Source: Prostheceraeus crozeri (Eukaryota > Platyhelminthes > Polycladida > Euryleptidae). From it: a stretch of DNA of 64,000 nucleotides. Both the position numbers and the translations under genes were made by a program. Shown here piece by piece: positions 26,691 to 37,562 of this stretch (positions are counted from its first letter, which is position 1; every line of letters begins with the position of its first letter). The notes beneath the pieces are model-generated. The model saw nothing but the letters and a program-made list of their open reading frames with translations. It was not told where the DNA came from and searched no databases. The stretch spans positions 304,001 to 368,000 of the forward strand of contig CAJQUW010006111.1 in assembly GCA_907163375.1 (NCBI GenBank), given 5' to 3'.

Positions 26691-27145
26691 CTACTTGTAG
26701 GTTTTATCCCCCCCCCACTCCTTCAAAATTCGATAAATCATGTTATAAATCTTGCAGAATGTATAATTCCGTGCGTTTGTAGAAATTCAACGGAAGTCTT
26801 CTCATCCTTGCAAATCGATGCCAGAGTCACCAAGTTCATCCTTGATCGAAGTGACAATGAGACAGGTGCAGCGATCGTGTGTTGCCCCTAGGCAATGAGT
26901 CACATATATGTGCGTATATGCGCCGACGATCAAGGTCAACCATGAACAGTCATTTTAGAGGATTGGCATATTCTACGTTATCGACTGTAGCGCAGCAACT
27001 ATATATCCGATTTGAATGAAATTTGGTTTGTAGAGAGAAAATATCCATAGCTAGACACTCCTCAAGTTTCATAGCGATCAGTTCAGTATAACATGATTTA
27101 TCGAATTTTGAAGGAGTGGGGGGGGATAAAACCTACAAGTACCAA
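26689..27145. repeat. foldback element with G-run arms (copy 2)
   Basis: Inverted arms 26689-26745 and 27088-27145. The left arm has cttgtaggttttatcc, a C-run, then cactccttcaaaattcgat; the right arm is its near-perfect complement. The region 27005-27145 is related to 18285-18443 of copy 1: shared tccgattt, gtagagagaaaata, and a G-run followed by gataaa and aagtacca. It lies next to or inside the decayed hAT transposase fragment. Confidence 0.75.
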
Positions 27146-27150
27146 TACGT

Positions 27151-28853
27151 GTATATGGCAATCTGTAAGTCCGATACTTCTATTCTTCCCCCCCCACATT
27201 TCTGTTGTTGACACCCGGGAGTGTTGCATCGTCAACAATCTTCTCTTACTTACGGACATATTTTTGCATGTATTTGTTTAAGTGCCTGTTTGTCCAGTTT
27301 ATTCTATGATTGGTTACATTTGCCTTACATATCTAGGACTTCATCATTTTGTAAACATGCCATTTCATATGTTAGGATGTCTATAAGGTTGAACTTTAAA
27401 CTCTTGTTATATAGTATGTCATAATTTTGTTAATGAGCTTGATAATGGACCAAGAAGAGTCTGAAACGTTACAAAATATACGATTCTACGCTATTAAATG
27501 GTATTCATCAGTTGTCCACAAAGATTTGATAGCAACTCAAAAAGAACATTGCAGAAAAACAGAAAGAATATACCAAAAATGCATTGAAATCGATCATGAT
27601 CTAACATTTAACCGAATATGTAAGAAAACAATATTCTACCAAAGTACACCAAAATTTAGTTACACAGGAAATGACAAAATCTTTCAGAACAGAACTGATA
27701 AAAACCGAAATCAATAAAAACAAATATATAATATGGTATATATACCGGGTATCTAATTATATTATTATATATTTTATGATATCTTAATATCCGCACGTTA
27801 GCGGACTTGTGTTGCAATGTAGTTCCAGAAAACTTTGGTATTCTTCCACTTTGCCGAATATCATATCGAATAATTACGTGTAATTGTCGTGACGGTGCAT
27901 ATTGATAAAGCAAGGTAAACAATTTTACCAATTTTACAATTGATTTGTGTTACCAAAACATTGAAACATTTTTATAAATATTTGAAAATTGCTGATCATC
28001 CCTGAACAAAGGGAAATTCTTTTAATTGCAATCTTTTTCTCTTTAATATTTACACAATTCCTGACACAAAATTGCCAACATCCGTAGCAATCACCAATCA
28101 ATCATTTTCCGTGGATACTCCTCCGGTTTTCGAGAGTTATTCGATTTATGCAATTGGTCAATCATTTAAAGTCGTGCGCGTCTTAGAAGAATGATCTGAC
28201 ATCATCACTGTGAAAGGGAAGCGCTTCCATTGTCCAGCACACCTGCGCACTATAATTAATATTACCATGAAGTTGGGGCACTTGTAACTTCTAACTATAT
28301 CACACTAGGTGACATGCCACGCTCAATCACGCGTAATTACACATGACCCCAAACATCCGTATGCGTGACATTGCTGCAACATCTGTCGGCAGTCCTCTTA
28401 TATAGACTTTGCGCCTCATGTGTCTGCATGTATCAGAGACTAAACAATGTGATAGGACCTCAATTTCATGCTCAGGGAAGACAGAACATGCTTAGCGGTT
28501 CATCCGTGGTTCAATCGGCAGCGCAGACAACCGTGGAGGACGCGCAAACTTTAAACTTCGAACTAGGCCTATCACTAAAAACACAACTTATTCTGAAGAC
28601 AACATCGACAGAATCGGAGTAGAAAGATGAAGAAATAATTCTGAAATTCCTGCTATTTTCTGAAACCTTCTTCGTCGCTGTTCTTCATGATAAGAAAATG
28701 TGTAGGGCGCAAAGATGATCAAAACATAAAAGTCAACTCGACACAGCTGTAATGCACAATATTGAATTAGTTATTCAGAGAAAATAGAAAAAGCATTTGA
28801 ATTCGGTCTCCATTGGCAGTAAAAAAATCCTAACTTACTATGAAAGCGTCTAG
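27151..28853. other. no gene recognised
   Basis: AT-rich. Open frames at 27427-27717 (96 codons) and 28365-28622 (85 codons) have no recognisable domain. They may be chance frames. Confidence 0.4.
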
Positions 28854-29359
28854 TACAGATTGTTTCATAAAAAATGGATCACCCTTAAACATCGCCTTAA
28901 CTTCAACTTTGTCTAACTCCGCCAAACTTGAACGAATTTCTCTGGAATTTGGAAGATATGTCAGTTGTGCTTACTAATATCATTGTTGGAAATTTCAAGC
29001 ATGAATATTGAGTTGTTTTCCTGTTATAGATAAAATAAGTAGTAGAAAATTTGATCTTCATTTAGCAATGTTACACAAAATCATACCTCACTCTTATAAA
29101 ATTACATTTGTTTCCTTTGTTATATAATATGTTGTTCTACAAGCCAAAAGCTATCAAGCAAAACAAAAATAAAGAAAATCGGTCAATCAGAGCCAGTATA
29201 GCACCATTATTCATCAACAATAATGTAACTGATACATGTGATTAACTGGACTTCATGTTCCATAGCTTCCTGACTTCGTTGCGGTGGTGTTGGCAGCACT
29301 CCTGATTGCTTTCAGCTAGAAATCTATCTCTTACTGGTTGAAAACAATACAAAGCACAA

Positions 29360-29740
29360 ATGAACAATAACGAGATCGCATTCACAAAAGGCAGAGTGTC
29401 AGCCTTGCTAGAACTAGGGTTTTCTTTGCGAGCTACAAACAAGCGACTAAATGTCCCTTACACAAATGTGCATCGATGGCATAGTGATGATTTTCGACTC
29501 TGTCGTAAAGAGGGCTCTGGCCGTCCACGCAAAACATGCAAACGTAGAGACCGCCTAATTTTGAGATTTGTTAAAGTTGATCCAAGTCTCTCGTTAACTG
29601 AGATGGCTGCACTAGACTCGTCTATTTCTAAGTCCACTATTCGTAGAAGACTTATTGAGTCGAATTTCAAGAGCTGTAAGAGGCCCTCTCAGATCGAATT
29701 ATCAGATCACATACAAAAAGACGTCTCAGATGGGCAATGA
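29360..29740 (+). pseudogene. Tc1-like transposase, N-terminal part (frame 1)
   Basis: This is the paired DNA-binding half of a Tc1-family transposase. The first helix-turn-helix is in KGRVSALLELGFSLRATNKRL (about residues 10-31). A GRPRKT linker motif follows at about residues 54-59. A second helix-turn-helix covers LSLTEMAALDSSISKSTIRRRL. After about residue 115 the frame leaves the family sequence: a single-base indel near 29705-29712 separates it from the catalytic half, whose frame reads RRLRWAMSHCHW just upstream of 29745. One shift is the main lesion, so the copy decayed only lightly. Confidence 0.9.
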
Positions 29741-30321
29741 GTCATTGTCACTGGCGAAATCAATGGGATCGGGTTGTCTGGTCTGATGAGGCATCAGTCC
29801 GTCTGAAGGATAGTGATGGTCGATTGCGATTATGGATAAAATCTGATCAGGAAATTCCGAGACATTTACATCGTCCCCGGGTACAAGGTGGTGCGACTCT
29901 ACTGATTTGGGTTGGCATTTGGACCAATGGCCGCTCTGAACTTCACATACAGCAAGGAACCATGAATTCTGAACGCTATGTGAATGTTTTGCGAATGAAC
30001 ATTGGCCAAATGACAGATCAACTTGGTGATCCATCGACTTGGTTATTTATGGATGATAATGCTACGTGTCACAGGAGTAGTATAGTCAACTTATGCAAGT
30101 CTCAATTAGGGCTTAGGACATTATCTTGGCCAGCTCGTTCTCCTGATCTGAATCCCATAGAAAATGTATGGAGTATTCTAAAACGTAACGTTCGTCGTTC
30201 ACTGCTACCTACAGATGGCGTATCACAACTTACGTCACTTTTGAAAAGAGAGTGGAGAAAGTTAGATCAGTCAAAAATCAACGATATCATTGACAAAAAG
30301 GGTAGGACCACAAAATATTAG
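29737..30321 (+). pseudogene. Tc1-like transposase, catalytic part (frame 2)
   Basis: It carries the complete DD34E triad: WSDEAS (first Asp, about residue 18), FMDDNATCH (second Asp), then exactly 34 residues to the Glu of SPDLNPIENVW. This nuclease cuts and joins transposon ends at TA. The frame overlaps the N-terminal frame by 4 bases but in another register. Near the C terminus, 33 bp present in copy 2 (encoding around ESMPR-IGNV) are missing, removed in frame between short atcat/gtcat repeats. The end, DKKGRTTKY, otherwise matches the family. Confidence 0.92.
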
Positions 30322-30775
30322 CTTCTTAAGAACCGCTACTGTATCATAGCTTATCAGATTATATAAGGACATTTAAATATATTAGGGACATGAAATAACA
30401 TGAAAAATGCTTTCTGTATCATACTTATGTTTTATTTAGTCAAATTTTAGGATGATCCACTTTTTATGAAGCGGACTGTATTTACTACCAAACTGACAAC
30501 TAAATGAATCCTAGGATCCTGGGGATTGCAATCCCTGGAAAACTGCAGTTAAATTTTAACTCTTGCTTCTGCATATTGAAAAATTACTATTACATGAAAA
30601 AATTAATTTTATTCGGAAATTTTTCCGCTCCGAATGCCTTCATTTGTAGAGGACTCACTGACCGATGCTCGCGCAGACGTCTTAAAATCCCTCAAACCCT
30701 GAAACTATCAAAACAAAGCTGTCACAGTTGAGTGTGACAATGTGAAAATGGTTGTTGCATAAACATTGCGTGATA

Positions 30776-30974
30776 AGAGATTTTAATTGGCAGCAAATGT
30801 GGCATGTGAATGTCGTTCTGATGTATTGTTTCTCTCGATGTTGTGCTATCTGGTTCAAGGTTCGTCGTTATTTTTCTGTTCCTAATTAACTGCGGACATG
30901 CAGTGGTTGCATGATCTGTGCAGAATTTGATAAGCATGATTGAAGTGCTGAAAAGAGATTTTAATTGGCAGCAA
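30776..30974. repeat. 21-bp direct repeat upstream of the secreted-protein gene
   Basis: agagattttaattggcagc occurs at 30776 and again at 30954, 178 bp apart, with gtgaatgtcgtt following each copy. This is a partial tandem duplication in the 5' flank of the gene starting at 31172. Confidence 0.75.
30861..30950 (+). promoter_or_regulatory. upstream block shared with the paralogous gene
   Basis: Aligned by eye with the complement of 58504-58588, upstream of the other thyroglobulin-type gene. Shared stretches are tcgtc-ttatttt, ttcctaattaactg, ggacatgca and gataagcatgattgaagt. It lies about 220-310 bp before the start codon. Conservation of flanking DNA outside the coding region suggests a promoter or enhancer element; the alternative is an incidental remnant of a recent duplication. 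TAATTA and GATAAG are the kind of cores bound by homeodomain and GATA factors, but binding is not shown. Confidence 0.6.
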
Positions 30975-31120
30975 TTGTTTTATGAATAAGTGAATGTCGT
31001 TATGAGGCAGAGGACAGGCGGTGACTTCTCAGTATTTTTCAGAAATGATCTCTCATTGGATGAGAACACAGCGGGTGGCAGTCATAGATATCAAGATGAA
31101 GAAGTTTTAATAAATTTCTG

Positions 31121-31163
31121 TATTTAAATCGCCGGGCAGCAATTTTTCCTTAGAACTCAATCA
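31121..31163 (+). promoter_or_regulatory. core promoter: TATA-like box and initiator-like CTCAATCA
   Basis: tatttaaat at 31121-31129, then ctcaatca at 31156-31163, 35 bp downstream, just before the ATG at 31172. The paralogue has tataaaag and ctcaatca with almost the same spacing (36 bp). If transcription starts in this motif the 5' leader is only about 14 nt. Confidence 0.5.
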
Positions 31164-31171
31164 GACGAAGG

Positions 31172-31603
31172 ATGAAAGTGGTTGCCATTCTACTTGTTGC
31201 TCTTGCAACATGCTATGCCGCAAATGCGCTGACTATGGGCCTAAACGAAGCCTGTGCAGCTGGTGATCGAAAATGTTACGATGGTCTCGTTTGTGAAGCT
31301 CAGAAATGTGTAAAAGATCTTACTAGACCTTGCTTCAAAGCACAGCACGATCTCGAAGCTGCCTCTCAGCCACCCAAACAAGTCCTCCGTTGCACATCTT
31401 GGGGGGATTACGTTGCCAAACAATTCCTCGACCCGTACAGCTACTGTGTTGGGAAAGACGGCAAACGACTGGAGGGCTACGATGTCCACAAATCGAATGT
31501 CGCTGATATGAACAGACAGAACTGCCAATGCGCTCAAGCTCGGGACGGTGGAGATATGTCAAGACTGTTTTTCCATTGTGATTCAATTGGCAATTGGCAA
31601 TAA
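31172..31603 (+). CDS. secreted cysteine-rich protein with degenerate thyroglobulin type-1 domain
   Basis: Intronless 143-residue protein. Residues 1-19 look like a signal peptide (hydrophobic VVAILLVALA, then small residues). A short four-cysteine module follows (C28, C35, C41, C46). A thyroglobulin type-1-like domain covers C54, C74, C92 and C118 with VGKDGKRLEGY. The third and fourth cysteines of the usual six are replaced (Phe85 in place of the QC cysteine, Ser90 in place of the first Cys of CxC), so one whole disulfide is absent. A second domain starts at C120 and stops after C136 at NWQ. Type-1 domains often inhibit cysteine or aspartic proteases or act in matrix proteins; the role here is unknown. 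The paralogue at 57852-58385 is complete. An AATAAA overlaps the stop codon. Confidence 0.85.
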   Translation: MKVVAILLVALATCYAANALTMGLNEACAAGDRKCYDGLVCEAQKCVKDLTRPCFKAQHDLEAASQPPKQVLRCTSWGDYVAKQFLDPYSYCVGKDGKRLEGYDVHKSNVADMNRQNCQCAQARDGGDMSRLFFHCDSIGNWQ

Positions 31604-31604
31604 A
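31599..31604 (+). terminator. AATAAA polyadenylation signal overlapping the stop codon
   Basis: The TAA stop (31601-31603) lies inside aataaa. If used, the 3' UTR would be only about 15-30 nt. No other AATAAA is nearer than about 31740. Confidence 0.5.
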
Positions 31605-31609
31605 TAACT

Positions 31610-33530
31610 GTGTGAATCTTCATGTGAGAATTGACAATTTCCACGATTTGGGTTGCCTTTCATGTTCATTATCTTTGCCAATATAAATATTCTTTATTGA
31701 ACCGTTTTCTTACAAGCAGATCAAGCTTACATTGCTGTTAGCTAGGGAATAAATCTAGATAATAATAATACAATATTTATTATAATATAATATGATATAA
31801 TATATATAATTAATATAACAATACAGAAACCAAAAAATTGATGATTTATTTAACAGTTAAAACTTGTCAAATCTTCACAATTTTGGAAGCATTTAGCACA
31901 TTCTTGTCGTCCTCCATCCCCAACAGTCTTTCATGCGCACTTGTGAGGGATTTCGACCGTTAAGTCAATAGTAATATATCCTCAGCTAGCCGGTGCTTCA
32001 ATAATTTACAACAGTTGACATTCAATAATTTACAACAATGACAAATATTTGAATAATATAATAGTATTTACTGCGACATTTATGGAGGATAAATACTTTT
32101 TTAGTTTAAGCCTTCGTGAATTAAAAAAGATCCCTTTTTTATCCGATCAGACTGAGTATACAATATATTTTCATGTAAAGGTAATATACGAACATTACTA
32201 CTTAACACTAATTAGTTGCTACAATATCCACGATTTTGCCGGTTGGCGAAAAATCAGCTCGCATTAGTAAACAAATATCTACCAACTAATTATAGCAACT
32301 TTTTCGCCAACTGTCATTTTTTAATTTTACACATGATTTTGGATAGATGATGACCATTTTCACATGCGGAGATAGTTTTTACACGAAAATGAACCTTAAA
32401 AAAAATTATCCACAAAATCGCTACCTCGCCAGATTATCTGTTGATATTAGCAAGATGTATTCCCACAGGGACAGTACTGTTGTATCTCACCGTAGAGAGC
32501 AGACGAGTCCATGAGACAACATAGTTTTTTCTTCTATATGTTCTAAGATGAAAAATTAGCAGAAGCTAAATGCACCCACATATACTGAGAGAAAATATCG
32601 GTGCTACACTATGCATTTTCCCATTTCCTCTTCAAGGCGGATATCCTGAGGTTGATCACGATTGCTCCCTGGAAAGCAGACTGTCGCGTTTGTATCGTTG
32701 ACATCAACTCACCGCACTTTTCTTTTTTCCACAATGTTTATTTCGCCCTACATAACTCAGAGTTCAGACATTTATTAGCCATTAAGGCAAAACAGCACAA
32801 TAGTAATCAAAATGAAGATAAAATGGTAAACATAAAATGATTCATCATGAAGAACTTCGTGCGAACTTTAGCGAAGAGGAGACATTGACGGCATATTCTG
32901 AAATTTAACTGAATAACACAAATACTTTAATAATCTGATTCATGAAAGTATCATTGACTTGGATGCAACTATGTAAGCTGAGTCAAATTCAGTTCGACAA
33001 TTCCATTTATCATGAATATTATATAATGCAAACACCATGACATTTCAGAAGACTTAAGGAAACCCATCTTCAAACACAAATCAAGTCATCGATCTGACAT
33101 TTGCTGGTTTTTACTTATCAATTTAGTTGCGCAGTCACATTCAATCAGAACTATCATTTTATGAGTTAATAAACGAGTCATATCTGAAGGTCCGGAGAGC
33201 ACATAATTCATAATCAAATATTATTACGGTATGCGCGTTCATATACAAGCTACATCTACATCGCTATCAAAATTCAGGCTGATAGCGCTGATAGAATTTG
33301 TGTATAATGTGTCATTGTGCTCGTACATCGGAACATCATTGCAGCTTTGGCATTTGGAATGAAATTTTATATTATCATTTGTGACCTAATTTGCATCAAT
33401 TATTTGACCATAGTAGCATACTATTTGTACTGTTGCTTTAACAATATTTACATACGTAATGCTAGAATTTTGCAGACAGGCGTTACGGTCATGGTTTGTT
33501 TTGTTTACAAGATTTTAATACACATTTTGT
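31610..33530. other. no gene recognised
   Basis: AT-rich intergenic or intronic DNA, with an ata/taat-rich stretch at 31760-31810. Possibly part of the last intron of PIGH, whose upstream exons I could not find. Confidence 0.4.
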
Positions 33531-34836
33531 CATTGAATATCTAAAGAGAATGACAACGATTAATTTTTGCAGACAGAGCAACGCCAATGTATTCATCATA
33601 TTTATTTCTCCTGAGCGCTTTTTACGACTGCTGTGACATAAACACAGACATGTAAGTTACAGAAAATCAGTTCATGTAATGTCAATTCACCTCGTACACA
33701 ATCACTGTCATAGCATCATCGACCAGAACACATGAAAATAATAATAAGCAATGTTAACTATACACAGACAATACAATAAAAGTCAAAGGGCAAAAGTTGA
33801 AGTAAATAACAAACTAGTTAGCACCATGGTAAAGAAAGGGAATGTTTCAGTTCCTTTTGCACACAAAGGGCTGGACGCATGTGTGATATGTAAAGAGACT
33901 CTAAAATAGGTAAAAGAAAAGAATACTTTGAGAAACTCAAAACACAAAAGTAATAGGAAAAAACGTTACCAATAAAACGATTACAAGAAATGACATGTCT
34001 ACATATAGCACTGGACGGAGCAACAGAAGAACGAGGTCGGCTTCGTCCAACCTCCAGCCACTTGGGAAAGTGTACACTGGGACACTGTACCTATCTATAA
34101 ACGTACTGGGGTACCCGTTGCTCTGAAGAGTGACTCGTAAAAATCAAATTCAGCATCAACGATTAAGTCAACAAGAGACACGAACAACCTTGATTCCCCG
34201 ACCGACAACCTTGAGTACGCGGTGGACACCAGCTCGCACCTTCTTCACTAGGCCACGCCGACCGCACTCGCCTGACCCAGGAATCGAGCCGAAGTCCCCA
34301 GTGGAGACGAGCTCACACCTTCTTCACTAGGCCACGCCGACCGCACTCGCCTGACCCAGGAATCGAGCCGAAGTCCGCAGTGGAGACGAGCTCGCACCTT
34401 CTTCACTAGGCCACGCTGACCGCACTAGCCTGACTCAGGAATCGAGCCGAAGTCCGCAGTGGAGACGAGCTCGCACCTTCTTCACTAGGCCACGCCGACC
34501 GCACTAGCCTGACTCAGGAATCGAGCCGAAGTCCGCAGTGGAGACGAGCTCGCACCTTCTTCACTAGGCCACGCCGACCGCACTCGCCTGACCCAGGAAT
34601 CGAGCCGAAGTCCGCAGTGGAGACGAGCTCACACCTTCTTCAATAGGCCACGCTGACGGTAGAAAAGGAATGCGAGTGAAGGCAGAAGTCATCTCTAAGT
34701 GATATCGACAGCTTTTTGTCATTTTAATTATTGACAGAACGCAACCAGTCTTCAGCATGTCATTCGACTGCGTTACGCTGTTGGTTGACAACAAAGGTCT
34801 GTCGAAGATCATTGAATATCTAAAGAGAATGACAAC
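33531..34836. repeat. 1.25-kb segment between 27-bp direct repeats
   Basis: The 27-bp sequence beginning cattgaatatctaaagagaa occurs exactly at 33531-33557 and 34810-34836. The segment between contains the tRNA-like tandem array. It could be a large target duplication or a duplication-mediated rearrangement; no terminal structure of a known element is visible. Confidence 0.6.
34228..34660 (-). repeat. 79-bp tandem array of a tRNA-like unit (about 5.4 copies)
   Basis: ttcactaggccacg recurs at 34244, 34323, 34402, 34481 and 34560, with a variant at 34639, always 79 bp apart. Read on the minus strand each unit has an A-box-like gtggcctagtgaagaaggt and a B-box-like ggctcgattcc, spaced as in a tRNA with a long arm, so the unit resembles a tRNA-Leu-like SINE head. 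Acceptor and T stems do not pair well, so functional tRNAs are unlikely. Copies differ at only a few bases, so the array is young or homogenised. Confidence 0.8.
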
Positions 34837-35613
34837 TATCAACACATTTTCCCATTCGACCGCATTAATTACTTCCATGAAGTGATTTCAATTGATGCAA
34901 TAGGCTGATGTAGAAAGGGGATAATGATTGTTACACGAGAGGAGATATACTGACTTGTATTGGATATTTATCATCTCTGATTTGTTGTCGATGGACTCTT
35001 ACACGTGATCTAAAAATATCTCCTTTGTGTAGCGTCTGCATCTCCTGCATAGCAGCCTATGTAACAGCATGGTTCAACCTAGAAAAATCAAGCGAAGACA
35101 CAGTCTAAAATCTGCGGTAATTTCTTAACAGCAGATGATTACATGAAGACGAGGAATGTTCCACAACGTAAATTTCCTTGTTATCTATCTGATAACGTAA
35201 CTCAATTTGCTCTGTTCAACATTCCTACTTTTGACTTAAGCCGAAGTAGCAACATGTTTACAAATGTATAAATTAGTTACAAAACACTTTATACTTTGAG
35301 GCATTTCATATCAATTTATGGAAACTTTCTTTTTTCCGATATCTATTTTTGCACGTATATTTTCTACTTATTTAGTCAAAGACATTTCATGTAAGGCATG
35401 ATATTAATTCCGGCTTCGTTAATAGAGATGATGTGAACAATTGATGTCTGCAATAGCGATGAGAACGATTTTAAACTAGATAAGGGTTTAGTAGTAGTAG
35501 AATATGTGCTAATGTGGAGACTTTCCTTGGGACAGTTTTATCAAGACCATTTTCAGAACATGTACAGCATTTGTTCAGTTCGAATTTGTCATCCTGAGAT
35601 CATCTAAAACTAA
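34837..35613. other. no gene recognised
   Basis: AT-rich sequence without a supported coding frame or terminal repeat. Confidence 0.4.
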
Positions 35614-35906
35614 GAATATTCATGGTTCCTACGCTTCTTAAATCTTCTTAATTTTTTGAAAATCTTCTTAAATTTCTGGACTTTAGATTGATTCCGTAAC
35701 TGTGCGTGGTGGGTGATGAATCAGTAACATAGTAAACTGTACCGTTTCTCACTCTCAGCGTCGATTTTTTGCGCAAATCTTCTGAAAATCCTATTTTCAT
35801 ATTCCTATTATATTTATTAAGACCTATTTCAATAATACTTCTGCTTGAAAACGTTTTCATTGTATCTCTTTTACTGGATAATTAAATGAATGAAATTAAA
35901 CATATC

Positions 35907-37562
35907 CGTGTAGTCAGAGGCGTCGCTAAGGACACATCATTAGGGGGGTGTTTGCTAAATTTTACCTGATTTACAACTAAGAACCAAAATTTACCTGATT
36001 ATTGCACACACGCATACTCACACACACATTCCAACATGTTTCATGATTATATCCTGCAGAAGAGGTACCTAGTCATCTAATCGGCCGGAAATGACGCCTA
36101 TAAATGAAAAATAATTTAATTGGTGGTTCATACGAATATTATTCATATTGAGTAGTCTCGACTGCTAAGGAAATTTTCGATGGTGTTTGCATCGAGAAAG
36201 TTAACACGCTGTTAACAATAAACTTCTACGCACAGAGATGACGGTGTGCCTTATTCATACCGTGCGCTTTCCGCGGTGCGCGTGTGACTGACGCGGTATG
36301 AGGAAGGTTCGATGAAATCCACCGTAGAGATGACGTCATCTCCTCAAGGGACAACGCAATAGCCAGAACTTATATGAATCAACGGCTAAATACACTACAC
36401 AGCTAGGCAGAATGAGTTGCAGGCGTTTCAGCGTCAGGTGATTCAGTGCCAATATTCACTGGCCACATTATAGGTAGGGTACTGGAATTACATTTCAATT
36501 GCACTTAGATATTTTAAATTTAGCAGAGCTAACTCACATCGCCTTATGCTCCAATTTTTAACAAAATGCGAGGCGACTGTTCCTCCCACAGAATTAGATT
36601 CATCTGCGCGGGCTTCGGTTTCCTAGAAAGGAAGAGTTATATGTAACCTTAATATCGATATGGTACATCACAGAATTAGACAACTTGCTCCTTCTCGAAT
36701 GGATAATTCGTGTATCGCTTGCTATTGGAAATGGCAAACAATAAGCTGTCAGCAGAGGACACCAGAGCCAGTGAGAGATGCGTGCGTGCTGTGATATCAC
36801 TTCGCACACTCCAAAACACACATCGATGCCTGGCTTCCATTCAATGTATGCACCATACAGTGAGCAATGCCGAGGAGAGGATGTGAAATCATCAAGTGAA
36901 CTAATTTTCGTACGACTGCTACTTTCTTTAATAATGATCGGAAGGGCCAATATTATGGAGAAAACGTGTGGGCAATGATCTGAATTCTTCGAATCTGAAG
37001 GAATTTTGGCAATCGAAGCACTTTGCTGGAACTCACATTAATCCTTTTAATCCTCACATTCACATTAATCACTTTTTTTCCTATCTCTGTAAGATATAAG
37101 GAATTCCGTTTTGCCCACCTAATAGGTTCCTCAATGTGCCGTCCATCACATTCTTCTATCACATTCATTAATCACACTTCTAGCAAACCGAAGCAGGTAA
37201 ACAAAATATTTAATTCTGTGGTTCCTCCTGCTCGCATATACAGTCATCCCGGGTAGAGGTCGTTTTCAGCGCGCTATGTTTGACCGCTTTCGCGGGACAA
37301 ATCAATATCATCGACAGCAACTAACCATATACTTTCTGGTGTCTAGAAAGGGTAAGAATTTCCCGACATTATGAATTGTTTTTGTGACAAGACGTGTTTT
37401 TGTGGCTAAGAACAACGGCAGTGAATATTGGAGCTGAATCGCCGGCAAACCGGCGGTTTACCTGACATTTCTCATTTTACCTGAATCTTTTAATAATTTC
37501 ATATTGGGGGGGGGGTGTCACGGTCCCCCACACCCCCCGGTCGCGACGCCTCTGCGTGTAGT
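35907..37562. mobile_element. hAT-type element with 8-bp target duplication
   Basis: The element spans 35915-37554 (1640 bp). Inverted termini cagaggcgtcgc and gcgacgcctctg are followed inward on each side by G/C runs. Exact 8-bp direct repeats cgtgtagt lie at 35907-35914 and 37555-37562, diagnostic of hAT. No hAT transposase was seen; the interior carries the R1 repeat segment (36905-37218). It sits inside the 35.6-38.6 kb element, so it is younger. Confidence 0.9.
36905..37218 (+). repeat. R1 dispersed repeat, copy A
   Basis: Similar to the complements of 52036-52330 (copy B) and 60234-60424 (copy C). Landmarks in order: ataatgatcggaagggccaa, ctgaattcttcgaatctgaa, cctatctctgtaaga-at, ttgcccac-taatag, cacttctagcaaaccgaagc, aaacaaaatatttaatt. 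The first part could code for peptide of the form MIG-xN-IxEK then SEFFE-EG, as in copy B. Unclassified. Confidence 0.7.

Larger units (their letters stand above)
28854..30480 (+). mobile_element. Tc1-like DNA transposon, copy 1 (nearly full length)
   Basis: The element spans 28856-30478 (1623 bp) and is flanked by TA on both sides (28854-28855, 30479-30480), the usual Tc1/mariner duplication. Inverted termini: cagattgtttcataaaaaat on the left and cagtccgcttcataaaaagt as the right complement. It encodes a DD34E transposase in two overlapping frames. A second copy of the same family lies at 58885-60200 in the same orientation. Confidence 0.95.

Noticed and set aside
31241-31537. minus-strand frames of 98 and 83 codons over the secreted-protein gene
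   Set aside because: Antisense shadows; the plus strand has signal peptide, cysteine pattern and a paralogue.
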